This document shows, in pieces, positions 24,396 to 32,031 of a DNA stretch of 63,491 nucleotides (position 1 is its first letter; every line of letters starts with the position of its first letter). The stretch is from an uncultured Methanomicrobiales archaeon. Lineage in GTDB: Archaea > Halobacteriota > Methanomicrobia > Methanomicrobiales > Methanospirillaceae. Below the pieces are notes generated by a model. That model was not told the origin of the DNA and ran no database searches. It saw nothing but the letters and a program-made list of their open reading frames with translations. Position numbers and translations under genes: made by a program. The DNA is taken from NCBI GenBank assembly GCA_903900025.1, contig CAIULN010000067.1, forward strand, positions 1-63,491, in the 5' to 3' direction.

Positions 24396-27035
24396 TTACA
24401 ACCCCCTCACAATCTCGTCAACTGCCGCAATGAAAAGGTCAATCTCCTGCTCGATATTGTAGAGCGCGAGGCTCGCCCGCACCGTTCCCTCTGCAAGCCC
24501 GAGATGATCCATCAATGGCTGGCAGCAGTGGTGCCCGGACCGCACCATGATGTCTGCACTCTCATCGAGCTGCTCTGCGACTTCGTGCGGATGGAGCCCG
24601 TCAATGGTAAACGAGACGACACCGATGCGGGACTCCACGTGTTCAGGAGCATATATCCGGACCCGGTCGATCGTTTTCAGTCCTTCAATCAACCGGGCAG
24701 TGAGCAGCTCTTCATGGTGCCGGATCTTCCCCATACCGATTGCTGCAAGGTAATCAACGGCTGCCCCCAGCCCAATCCCGCCGGAAATATTGGGGGTTCC
24801 TGCCTCGTACTTCTGGTAGCCTTCCGCAGCGGTATAGCCGTCCCTTGTTACTGTTTCGACCATTCCCCCACCGAGCATCATGGGTTCGATAATCGGCTCC
24901 TTCATCCAGAGGATACCGGTGCCGGTCGGCCCGAGCATCTTGTGACCGGAGAATGCAAAAAAATCGCACCCCAGCCGCGTGACATCGACCGGCAGGTGCG
25001 GCACGGTTTGTGCCCCGTCCACAAGCAGGAGGGCTCCGTGTTCATGGCAGATTTCTGCAATCTTTTCTATCGGGGTGACAACACCGAGCACATTGGAAGC
25101 ATGGGTGACAGCGACCAGCCGTGTAGTGTCGGTGATTGTGTTTTTGATGGCAGAAAGATCGAGAGTGTAATCTGTATTGATGCCGATGAGATCGACACTG
25201 ACTCCCTGCTTTGTGAGGTTTCTCCACGGCAGCAGGTTCGAGTGGTGTTCAAGAATTGTAGTGACAACATGGTCGCCCCGTTTCCACGATAGCCCCTGTG
25301 CCACCATGTTGATTGCCTCAGTCGTGTTTTTCGTAAAGACGGTCACGCCTTCCTGTCCTCCGATGAACTGCGCAACCTTCCCGTGAGCATGCCAGTAGCG
25401 CTGCGACGCAATCTGTGTCAGCCGGTGCACTCCTCTTCCCACGTTTGCACGGTACTGGTGCTCGAAATCGACCACCGCCTGCACGACCGGTTCGGGAGAG
25501 AAGCTCGTTGCCGCGTTGTCAAAGTAGATGAGATCGGTAAGAATGGGAAAATCCCTGCGAACCTTCTCCGGATTGAATGTGCTTTCGGTCCGTTCTTCCA
25601 AGGTTATCACGATCGCTTCACTTTTTTGTGTGTCCGCTTCACTCTTGGTCTTTTCTTTATGAACTGGCTTCACCGTAGCATCATCATTGAGTGCAATTCC
25701 TCTAGAATGGCACAGCTCCCGCATCTTTGGGGGGAGTGCTCTCCAGCGCCAGAGTCCCCACAAGCGGTATTCTGCCGGCAATCCTTTCTTTGTTGCCCAT
25801 TGTTCAAGTGCCTCACTGCAGCGGCGGACATACTCGGGATGCAGATCCTTCAAAACCTCATACTCGCTCTCCAGCATGGACGGGCAGGGATAGCAGCCGA
25901 TGCGCTCGATCCCTTTCTCGTAGAGCGGGTTTTGCGGGAGCTTCTGCCACCAGAGGTATAAGAAGACCTCCAGTGCACGCCAGTTCCGGATCGGAGAGAT
26001 GTTCATCTGGAGCGGGTTATCGGGGTTCTGGCTTGTCTCTTCAAGATCGGCGCGGTTCCACGATTCATACCAGCGGTTGCCCTGGACAGTCACGCACGGG
26101 CCGACTGTTGCGAGGTAGAGTTTGAGGGGTCGCAGTTTCAGCAGTTTGCAGCACCAGCGGTGGTCCTTGCCGGGAGGTCCGGCCTTTTCTGCCGCCTGCC
26201 AGAAATCCCCGAGGGGCGGGACGATCTCGATTCCCTGGGCTTTGACAAACTCCACTGTTTCTGAAAATTCAATGCCCGTGTCGATAAAGAATGCCTTTGT
26301 TACTCCTGCTTTTCGTGCAAGGTGCAGGACGGCGGTACTGTCCTTGCCGCCTGAGAACGATACGTTGATGGTCGGGCGGTCATGCAGGTGGTGCCGGATC
26401 GTCCGGATCGCGTTGCGTTCAAGATTTTTCAGGTGATACCGGTTCCGTTCGACCGCAACCCCCCAGTCCGGGTCCGGGAATGTTTTAGGTTCAACCGGTA
26501 CGATCTCTTTGATTTTGATATACCCTTCCTTCACCATGCCGGTGCCATACTTATTCCGGTACTTTACAATGAACATGCCATCCGGAACTTTCATTGTCAG
26601 CGGGAGCCGCTTGCCCCCGATCCTTCCCTGATTCCTGCTGACATTGGTATGGGTTTCCAGGTCGATGATGCCGCGGGTCACATGCTGGATGAGGTATGGC
26701 AGCGCTTCCGGTGCAATATCAAAGCTGAACTCCCGCACAACCGGATCAAAGGTGAGCCAGCCGAACCGTTCTCCGTTGATGATCACGAGATCGGCGCGGT
26801 CGATCCCCCCGGTCTTGTTCAGTAACATAATTTTTGGGAGCGGGACATTGCCGAACTGTTCGTGTACGAGCCTTTGTATCAACGCCATATCTGCTGAGAG
26901 TGCAGGGCGGACATCGTATGGCTGGAGGAGCGGGATCTTTTCTCCCTCCTGCCCGCACGCACAACTCCGCCCGATGAGCGGGACGTTGCAGTGGTCACAC
27001 CAGTAGAGGATCTTTTTGACCGGCGGCTCGCGCAT
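24396..27035 (-). CDS. PAPS-reductase-like / cysteine desulfurase (SufS-type) fusion protein
   Basis: 879 residues. Order of parts: an N-terminal zinc ribbon (CDHC...CACG, about 13-28); a PUA-like region of about 90-190; a PP-loop domain of the PAPS reductase/ATP sulfurylase family with SFSGGKDST near 230, HRWCCK near 297 and CYPCPSM near 383; a charged linker of about 450-490; then a full class V aminotransferase with DNAATSFSP, FAFSGHKMLGPTG (PLP lysine near 699) and RSGHHCCQP (catalytic cysteine near 838). The last part liberates sulfur from cysteine. The first part is probably a sulfur-accepting adenylating enzyme rather than assimilatory PAPS reductase, since no sulfate genes are near. 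ATG at 27035 is used; GTG at 27044 is possible. Confidence 0.9.
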   Translation of the reverse strand: MREPPVKKILYWCDHCNVPLIGRSCACGQEGEKIPLLQPYDVRPALSADMALIQRLVHEQFGNVPLPKIMLLNKTGGIDRADLVIINGERFGWLTFDPVVREFSFDIAPEALPYLIQHVTRGIIDLETHTNVSRNQGRIGGKRLPLTMKVPDGMFIVKYRNKYGTGMVKEGYIKIKEIVPVEPKTFPDPDWGVAVERNRYHLKNLERNAIRTIRHHLHDRPTINVSFSGGKDSTAVLHLARKAGVTKAFFIDTGIEFSETVEFVKAQGIEIVPPLGDFWQAAEKAGPPGKDHRWCCKLLKLRPLKLYLATVGPCVTVQGNRWYESWNRADLEETSQNPDNPLQMNISPIRNWRALEVFLYLWWQKLPQNPLYEKGIERIGCYPCPSMLESEYEVLKDLHPEYVRRCSEALEQWATKKGLPAEYRLWGLWRWRALPPKMRELCHSRGIALNDDATVKPVHKEKTKSEADTQKSEAIVITLEERTESTFNPEKVRRDFPILTDLIYFDNAATSFSPEPVVQAVVDFEHQYRANVGRGVHRLTQIASQRYWHAHGKVAQFIGGQEGVTVFTKNTTEAINMVAQGLSWKRGDHVVTTILEHHSNLLPWRNLTKQGVSVDLIGINTDYTLDLSAIKNTITDTTRLVAVTHASNVLGVVTPIEKIAEICHEHGALLLVDGAQTVPHLPVDVTRLGCDFFAFSGHKMLGPTGTGILWMKEPIIEPMMLGGGMVETVTRDGYTAAEGYQKYEAGTPNISGGIGLGAAVDYLAAIGMGKIRHHEELLTARLIEGLKTIDRVRIYAPEHVESRIGVVSFTIDGLHPHEVAEQLDESADIMVRSGHHCCQPLMDHLGLAEGTVRASLALYNIEQEIDLFIAAVDEIVRGL

Positions 27036-27177
27036 CACACCCACTGGTGGGGTGGTTCAGGAGATAAGAGAAACGATTGCGGAGGGAATGAGCGGGAACC
27101 CAATCGTGCAGGGAGGAGGCAATTACTAAAAGAGGATTTCCTTCTGCAGTGATGGAGAGCTTCTTAAACTCAGCCGT

Positions 27178-27190
27178 TCTTTTAAGTATA
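27178..27190 (+). promoter_or_regulatory. TATA box of zinc ribbon gene
   Basis: tcttttaagtata lies 35-47 bases before the ATG at 27225, a good spacing for a short leader. Confidence 0.4.
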
Positions 27191-27224
27191 CAGTTTTCTA
27201 ACAAAAGGCTGTTTGAGAAACATT

Positions 27225-27392
27225 ATGTATGGATCAAATTTTGGCGGCCCGAGAAACTTCGGTCCCCGTGAAATGACAAAAGTAGTCTGTTCAGACTGCG
27301 GTAAAGATTGCGAAGTACCATTTAAGCCGACCGAGGGAAGACCTGTCTATTGCCAGGACTGCCTTCCAAAGCACCGGAAACCCCGGTTCTAA
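27225..27392 (+). CDS. Small zinc ribbon protein
   Basis: 55 residues. Two CxxC pairs (VCSDCGKDC and VYCQDCLPKH) spaced by about 19 residues form a single zinc site, preceded by a Gly/Asn/Phe-rich start (YGSNFGGPRNFGPRE). The basic end HRKPRF suggests nucleic-acid binding. Similar short CxxC-x17-CxxC proteins occur in many prokaryotes without assigned function. The gene has its own TATA box and a T-rich stretch follows. Confidence 0.8.
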   Translation: MYGSNFGGPRNFGPREMTKVVCSDCGKDCEVPFKPTEGRPVYCQDCLPKHRKPRF

Positions 27393-27563
27393 TTCTTTCA
27401 ACTTTTTCCTGATTTTTAGAGTTCTTAATCGCCGTATTGCACCTGTTTTTTGTCATCAACTCCGACAGTTTGCAGGGGACAAGAGAATTGCTCAATGACC
27501 GCAGGACACCCTGTTGTTCATCCCTGATCAATCGTGCGGGATTCTTTTCCCCTTCCTTAAAGG

Positions 27564-28628
27564 TCACTTACGGATGCTCTGCCAGATGGCAAGGCCAAAC
27601 TCCAGTGCGATCAGGATAATAATCACCCATTCAAGAAAGTTTGAGTGCTGGATACGGACTTCGTCCGAGAGCATCGAATAGTTTTCCCGGATCACATCAA
27701 TCTTCCTGCTCACACTCTCACTCCACTGCCGACTCCGGAATACCCTCAACGCTGTTGCATAGACACGGGCGTAATAGATATCTTCAGTAACTTTGATCAG
27801 GTTGTTGACTTTTTCAATAATCTCGGAGATCTCTGCGTAGGTCTCCATCTGCATCCCCATGATCGTATGGTACTGGTGCGTGCGCAGAAACCTCCACATC
27901 CTGTCGGCATGCTCGATATCATCATACATCTTCTCCATCTGGCGGGTCAGTTCACGATCATAGTACCTGAGTTCGAGAACCTGCACATTGGCAAATTCGA
28001 TCAGGTCGATCAGGTCGGTCGGGATTTCCGGGTTGCAGAGAAGAGCAGAATCCCACGAAATGATCGCAAGGTCGTCTGTTGTGTAACTGAGCGAATTTTT
28101 CATGATCTCCTCACGGATCTGGGGCGAAATGGTTGTCTGTTCCCCGATTAAGAGAGGCACCGGATCGATCGAATCGTCCCTTTTGTCCGAGACATATACC
28201 GTATAGTCTTCAAAGAAATCCGGGTTGATCGCGAAATTTTTGATATGGGGTCTGATGATCTCACCAAGTGTCAAGAGATACTGTAAATAGAAGTCAGACA
28301 ATCCCTCCTGCCCGGCAAATTTAAGTGCGATATCCTCAAGCGTGGAAAACCCGGCATCCACATTTTCATAGACAAAACAGAAGCTGATCGCACCGATATC
28401 ATACACACGGGCAACAACGGAAAGCTCAAATGGTGCACCATCACGTTCGGCCCGGATCCCCTGCATGCGGATCGTGAGGGGTGGGTCCTCGATCATGATG
28501 GACTTTTGTTTGACCCGGTGCAGGCTCGACCTTGCGGTCACATAACTCTTCGCAAGCTCGTGTTCGAGCCAGTCAAGGTCGATCTCCCTGCCAATATCAT
28601 AAATCCGGTAAAACCGGAGTGCGATCAC
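27564..28628 (-). CDS. RMD1/YagE-type (DUF155-like) membrane protein
   Basis: 354 residues from GTG at 28628, chosen because the family-like region begins there (VIALRFYRIYDIGREIDL) and GGGAG lies 11 bases upstream; the open frame extends further but reads unlike protein. The body is a mixed alpha/beta domain followed by long helices (DRELTRQMEKMYDDIEHADRMW quoted in part as TRQMEKMYDDIEHA) and a single C-terminal membrane helix LEWVIIILIALEFGLAIW. This matches the RMD1 family, which in yeast works at cytoplasmic and mitochondrial membranes. The archaeal role is unknown. It lies about 190 bases downstream of the winged-helix gene. Confidence 0.7.
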   Translation of the reverse strand: MIALRFYRIYDIGREIDLDWLEHELAKSYVTARSSLHRVKQKSIMIEDPPLTIRMQGIRAERDGAPFELSVVARVYDIGAISFCFVYENVDAGFSTLEDIALKFAGQEGLSDFYLQYLLTLGEIIRPHIKNFAINPDFFEDYTVYVSDKRDDSIDPVPLLIGEQTTISPQIREEIMKNSLSYTTDDLAIISWDSALLCNPEIPTDLIDLIEFANVQVLELRYYDRELTRQMEKMYDDIEHADRMWRFLRTHQYHTIMGMQMETYAEISEIIEKVNNLIKVTEDIYYARVYATALRVFRSRQWSESVSRKIDVIRENYSMLSDEVRIQHSNFLEWVIIILIALEFGLAIWQSIRK

Positions 28629-28815
28629 GGTCCCTGTTCTCCCACCGGAGTGCTGCCGGTACCTGCAACAATGAACAACGATCGAGAAGATAAATCCTTG
28701 TGGTACTATCCAGTCCTGCGATGCGGGGTGCCTGACCCGGGGGATCTGAATAGAACCCTCAATCCATTGTTTGTGGTATGTGGTAAAAAAGATGAGAAGA
28801 AGATTTTTTTGTTGG

Positions 28816-29088
28816 TCAGACCGTTGGTTCCCGCTGGAGCGCCATACGGCCACCCGAAGTGATTCTTAAGAGGATCTCGTTGTTTGCCCTTCCCCCATCA
28901 AGATACCTCTTTGCGAGTAACTTGTGCACACCAGATCGGACACTGCTCTCGCTGTAGTCAGGCAGTAACTGGTGCACAACATGACTGATATGGCAGGCTG
29001 GTTTGTCTGCGACTGCTTTGAGGATCTGGATCTGGGTGGTATCAGGCACGAACACCTGGGTATCGAGGAATATGCCTTTCATTTTCAT
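28816..29088 (-). CDS. Small winged-helix protein
   Basis: 90 residues. Pattern ILKAVADKPACHISHVVHQLL (quoted in two parts: ILKAVADKPACHISHVV, HQLL) followed by SESSVRSGVHKLLAKRYLDGG is a winged helix-turn-helix with the recognition helix near residue 50, then a wing (EILLRITSGGRMALQR). It is likely a DNA-binding regulator. The start ATG is followed by a second ATG two codons later; GGATG lies about 7 bases before the first. Upstream lies the end of aIF1A. Target genes are unknown; a role in controlling the neighbouring DUF155 gene is possible. Confidence 0.65.
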   Translation of the reverse strand: MKMKGIFLDTQVFVPDTTQIQILKAVADKPACHISHVVHQLLPDYSESSVRSGVHKLLAKRYLDGGRANNEILLRITSGGRMALQREPTV

Positions 29089-29260
29089 GTTTCATCCTGT
29101 GAACGAATCACTGGATAGTATTTGTTCTGCGAGAAGAAGTAGTCATCCCTGTATGGGATTGGGGCAGTGATAGGGATGTCCCGGCATCTGCGTAGGCAGA
29201 ATACCAGATGGTGGCATGTGCCGTCCAAAGTGAACCGGAATACAATAATCCGATAAACAA

Positions 29261-29283
29261 AGTGAATAATTTAAAAAAAATTG
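29261..29283 (-). terminator. T-tract after aIF1A
   Basis: A run of T on the minus strand a few bases past the aIF1A stop codon, followed by AT-rich sequence. Confidence 0.4.
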
Positions 29284-29286
29284 TCG

Positions 29287-29625
29287 TTAGAGATACCGGT
29301 TCCTTCGTAACCACTCGACCTGTGGTTTGAGGTACCGGTATATAATATCACATTTTTCGTCCTGGAAGCTCCAGGGGATTACAATTAATGTATCTCCTTC
29401 CCGAATCCAGACCCTTTTTTTGATCTTCCCCTTGATCCTGCCCATGCGGGTAATGCCATCGAAACACCGCACACGGATGTGATTTGCCCCCATCATCAGA
29501 TCCGCAGAGGCAAACATCTCACGGTTCCGTTTCTTGGGCAACCGTACGCGGATTACTTCAGTACCGGTCTCATTTTGAGTCTCAACATCGAATTCCCCGT
29601 TGTTTTGATCTTTCCTGAATGACAG
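29287..29625 (-). CDS. eif1a: Translation initiation factor aIF1A, with unusual start
   Basis: 112 residues if begun at CTG 29625. The conserved body is VIRVRLPKKRNREMFASAD, then GANHIRVRCFDGITRMG, KKRVWIREGDTLIV and SFQDEKCDIIYRY: the OB-fold factor that binds the A site of the small ribosomal subunit. No ATG, GTG or TTG lies in frame before the conserved TTG at 29541, which would cut away the start of the conserved domain. A CTG preceded by AAGGAG with 8 bases spacing follows an in-frame stop and restores the family's normal length. Either a CTG start is used or a base is wrong in the sequence. Confidence 0.9.
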   Translation of the reverse strand: MSFRKDQNNGEFDVETQNETGTEVIRVRLPKKRNREMFASADLMMGANHIRVRCFDGITRMGRIKGKIKKRVWIREGDTLIVIPWSFQDEKCDIIYRYLKPQVEWLRRNRYL

Positions 29626-29790
29626 TTAATCCACTCCTTAATCTATGGTAATCTGAATTTTTGCCTGAACACTGGTTATCAGAGTATACACAAATGATGT
29701 CTGACGGGATTAAGGTATTGTGTGCACGTTTGATTCCATGTACATCATCCTGCGTTTGCATTCCATCGCACTTTTTCCGCTGCAATACTA

Positions 29791-29800
29791 CCTATAAAGA
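29791..29800 (+). promoter_or_regulatory. TATA box of DEAD-box helicase
   Basis: cctataaaga, centred about 29 bases before the ATG at 29825, which implies a leaderless or very short-leader mRNA. Confidence 0.45.
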
Positions 29801-29824
29801 CCTCAAGGCACCAATAATTAGGAA

Positions 29825-31126
29825 ATGGAAGCCTCTTTTTCATTCAAACAGTTTAGCATCAGCCCAAAAATACTACGGGCAATTGAAGATATGGGCTTTG
29901 AAGAGCCCACTCCTATACAGACCAGTGCAATACCTCTCATTCTTGCTGGAAATGACGTAACCGGGCAGGCAAAGACCGGGACCGGAAAAACTGCAGCGTT
30001 TGGCATCCCTGCGCTCGAACGCCTCGACCCCCACGACCGTCAGACGCAGGTGATCGTCCTCTCCCCCACCCGCGAACTCGCGATCCAGACCGCAGAAGAG
30101 ATCGCACGGCTCGCAACCCATATGACCCACACGACCGTGCTCCCCATCTATGGCGGGCAGCCGATCGAGCGGCAGCTCCGGGCGTTAAAAACCGGTGTCC
30201 AGATCGTTGTCGGGACGCCGGGCCGCGTACTCGACCATCTCCGCCGCCGCACGCTTTCGCTCTCCCGGGTGAAGCTGGTCGTCCTCGATGAGGCAGACCA
30301 GATGCTCGATATGGGATTCCTGCCCGATATTGAAACGATCCTTGGCACGACGCCAAAAGACCGCCAGACCGTCCTCTTCTCTGCAACGCTCCCAAAACCG
30401 ATCCTCGCGATCTCAAAGCGGTTCCAGAAAAATCCCGAGTTTGTGGAGATCCCCCATAAGGAACTGACTGTCCCTGAGGTGGAGCAGCGCTACCTTGAAG
30501 TGCACAGCAGGGACAAATTCGATGTCCTCTGCCGGCTGTTGGACCAGATGGACCCAAAACTCGTGCTGGTATTCTGCAACACGAAACGTCGCGTCGACCA
30601 GTTGACAAAACGTCTCAAAACCCTCGGATACAGTGTGGGCGAAATTCACGGGGACTTAAAACAGTCGCAGCGTGACCGGGTGATGGCGCAGTTCCGAAAA
30701 GGCGAGATTGACTTACTTGTCGCCACCGATGTCGCAGCACGGGGGATTGACGTGGATGACATTGACCTCGTCGTGAATCTTGACGTCCCGCAGGTCGCCG
30801 AGTACTACGTTCACCGCATCGGCAGGACGGCGCGCGCGGGCAGGAGCGGATGTGCCATCACCTTTGTGGGTCCTGAAGACATCTACAAGATGCGGGAGAT
30901 CCAGCACTTGGCAAATATCACGATCTCCCGGATCCCAATCCCCACGGCGCGTGACGCCACGGAGTCCAGGACAAAAGCCCTTGCCGATAAGATCAAGCAG
31001 ACGGTCGATGCCGGCAACCTTGAAAAACAGACAGAAACGGTCGAGCGGATCATGGTCGACGATTATACGTCACTGGAGATCGCGGCAGCCCTGTTAAAGA
31101 TGCAGATGGATACGGGGAGTTCATAA
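29825..31126 (+). CDS. DEAD-box RNA helicase
   Basis: 433 residues. Q motif FEEPTPIQTSAIP, motif I AKTGTGKTAAFG (about 49-60), Ia PTRELAIQ, motif II VLDEADQMLDMGF, motif III FSATLP, motif V ATDVAARGIDV and motif VI HRIGRTARAGRSG are all intact. The C-terminal extension of about 60 residues is charged. The protein is expected to unwind or remodel RNA (CsdA/DeaD type), often for ribosome assembly or cold adaptation. It is divergent from aIF1A across 199 bases. Confidence 0.95.
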   Translation: MEASFSFKQFSISPKILRAIEDMGFEEPTPIQTSAIPLILAGNDVTGQAKTGTGKTAAFGIPALERLDPHDRQTQVIVLSPTRELAIQTAEEIARLATHMTHTTVLPIYGGQPIERQLRALKTGVQIVVGTPGRVLDHLRRRTLSLSRVKLVVLDEADQMLDMGFLPDIETILGTTPKDRQTVLFSATLPKPILAISKRFQKNPEFVEIPHKELTVPEVEQRYLEVHSRDKFDVLCRLLDQMDPKLVLVFCNTKRRVDQLTKRLKTLGYSVGEIHGDLKQSQRDRVMAQFRKGEIDLLVATDVAARGIDVDDIDLVVNLDVPQVAEYYVHRIGRTARAGRSGCAITFVGPEDIYKMREIQHLANITISRIPIPTARDATESRTKALADKIKQTVDAGNLEKQTETVERIMVDDYTSLEIAAALLKMQMDTGSS

Positions 31127-31384
31127 GGGCCCACTCAAGATCGCCTGTGTCTGCTGATGAGCATGTTCCAGCCTATGGCGGGAACCAGTTTCCTGTCATC
31201 CTTTTTTATTTTCCCCGCTCATCATCCATCTCTTCCTGTGCTGGCGGGTCTACCGTCGTAAAAGAAGACACACTAAACAGGTGAGAAGATGGTATTCGAG
31301 TCATGAGCGGGAAAGTCATACACTGGAGGATCGCTTTAATGCGGTTTGCAGGAAGAGTAATCAGATAGTGCAAGGGGAACTCTG

Positions 31385-31777
31385 ATGCAGGACGATGCCG
31401 CTGATATCTGCCACAAGAGGGGCAGGCCCCGTGTCAGGCGCATCATCGAAGGTGATGCCGAATCGCGGTGCTACGAGCCCCGCTGTTGTCCGCATGAAGA
31501 AGGCATCGTGATTTCACTACGTCCGGAAGAGATCGAACTCTTAAAACTGGTTGACCTCGAAGGGCTCGAACAGGAAGAAGCAGCCAACCGACTGGGCGTC
31601 TCGCGCAAGACCGCATGGCGTGATCTCCACGAAGCCCGAAAAAAAGTCGCCGATGCGCTGGTATTTGGCAAGGGTATCGAGATTGCCGGCTGCCAGAAGG
31701 CAGCGGAAGGGCGGTGTCCGAAGTGCCGGCGCCGGCAAGGCGACCGGGAGATGCACAGCGACACCCCCCCCGCGTAA
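31385..31777 (+). CDS. DUF134 (UPF0251) helix-turn-helix protein
   Basis: 130 residues. RGRPRVRRIIEGD at the start and VISLRPEEIELLKLVDLEGLEQEEAANRLGVSRKTAWRDL (HTH, about 52-85; quoted in part as LVDLEGLEQEEAANRLGVS) define DUF134 DNA-binding proteins with a sigma-region-4-like HTH. Cysteine clusters are present before the HTH (CYEPRCCPH) and near the C-terminus (CPKCRRRQ). Members are commonly found beside iron-sulfur, NifX-like and DUF5320 genes. Here it precedes a DUF5320-like gene and AtwA by under 300 bases, so regulation of either is plausible. Confidence 0.85.
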   Translation: MQDDAADICHKRGRPRVRRIIEGDAESRCYEPRCCPHEEGIVISLRPEEIELLKLVDLEGLEQEEAANRLGVSRKTAWRDLHEARKKVADALVFGKGIEIAGCQKAAEGRCPKCRRRQGDREMHSDTPPA

Positions 31778-31863
31778 TCTTCTTTTTGGATGCACGAACC
31801 TTAAATCTTTATGCGCATATGTGTAATTATTGCTTATTCATGAGATATACAAAAGTGAACGGC

Positions 31864-32010
31864 ATGCCAAACTTTGACGGGACAGGGCCCCTGAAACGGG
31901 GGCGGATTATCGGGCGGGGGCTTGGGCACTGCACGAAAGGAACGATATGCGACACCTGCGGTCGGAAAGCCAAACAGGAGCAACCCGAAGAAACGGCGGC
32001 TGCCAAATAG
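31864..32010 (+). CDS. DUF5320-like small Cys protein
   Basis: 48 residues from the ATG at 31864 (MPNFDGTGPLKRGRIIGRGLG). A longer start at 31840 exists without a better ribosome site. The DGTGP...GRGLG glycine-rich segment followed by CTKGTICDTCGRK resembles the DUF5320 family, which binds metal or iron-sulfur in uncertain fashion. GTGA lies 6 bases upstream. The gene lies 21 bases before atwA and is likely in the same transcript; an AT-rich TATA-like stretch near 31800-31815 could be the promoter for both. Confidence 0.65.
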   Translation: MPNFDGTGPLKRGRIIGRGLGHCTKGTICDTCGRKAKQEQPEETAAAK

Positions 32011-32031
32011 CGATTTTACGCGTGTGATATC

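Noticed and set aside
29108-29314. 68-codon minus-strand frame with a hydrophobic segment between aIF1A and the winged-helix gene
   Set aside because: Overlaps the aIF1A C-terminus in another frame, has no ribosome site and begins inside a conserved gene; hydrophobic part is short.
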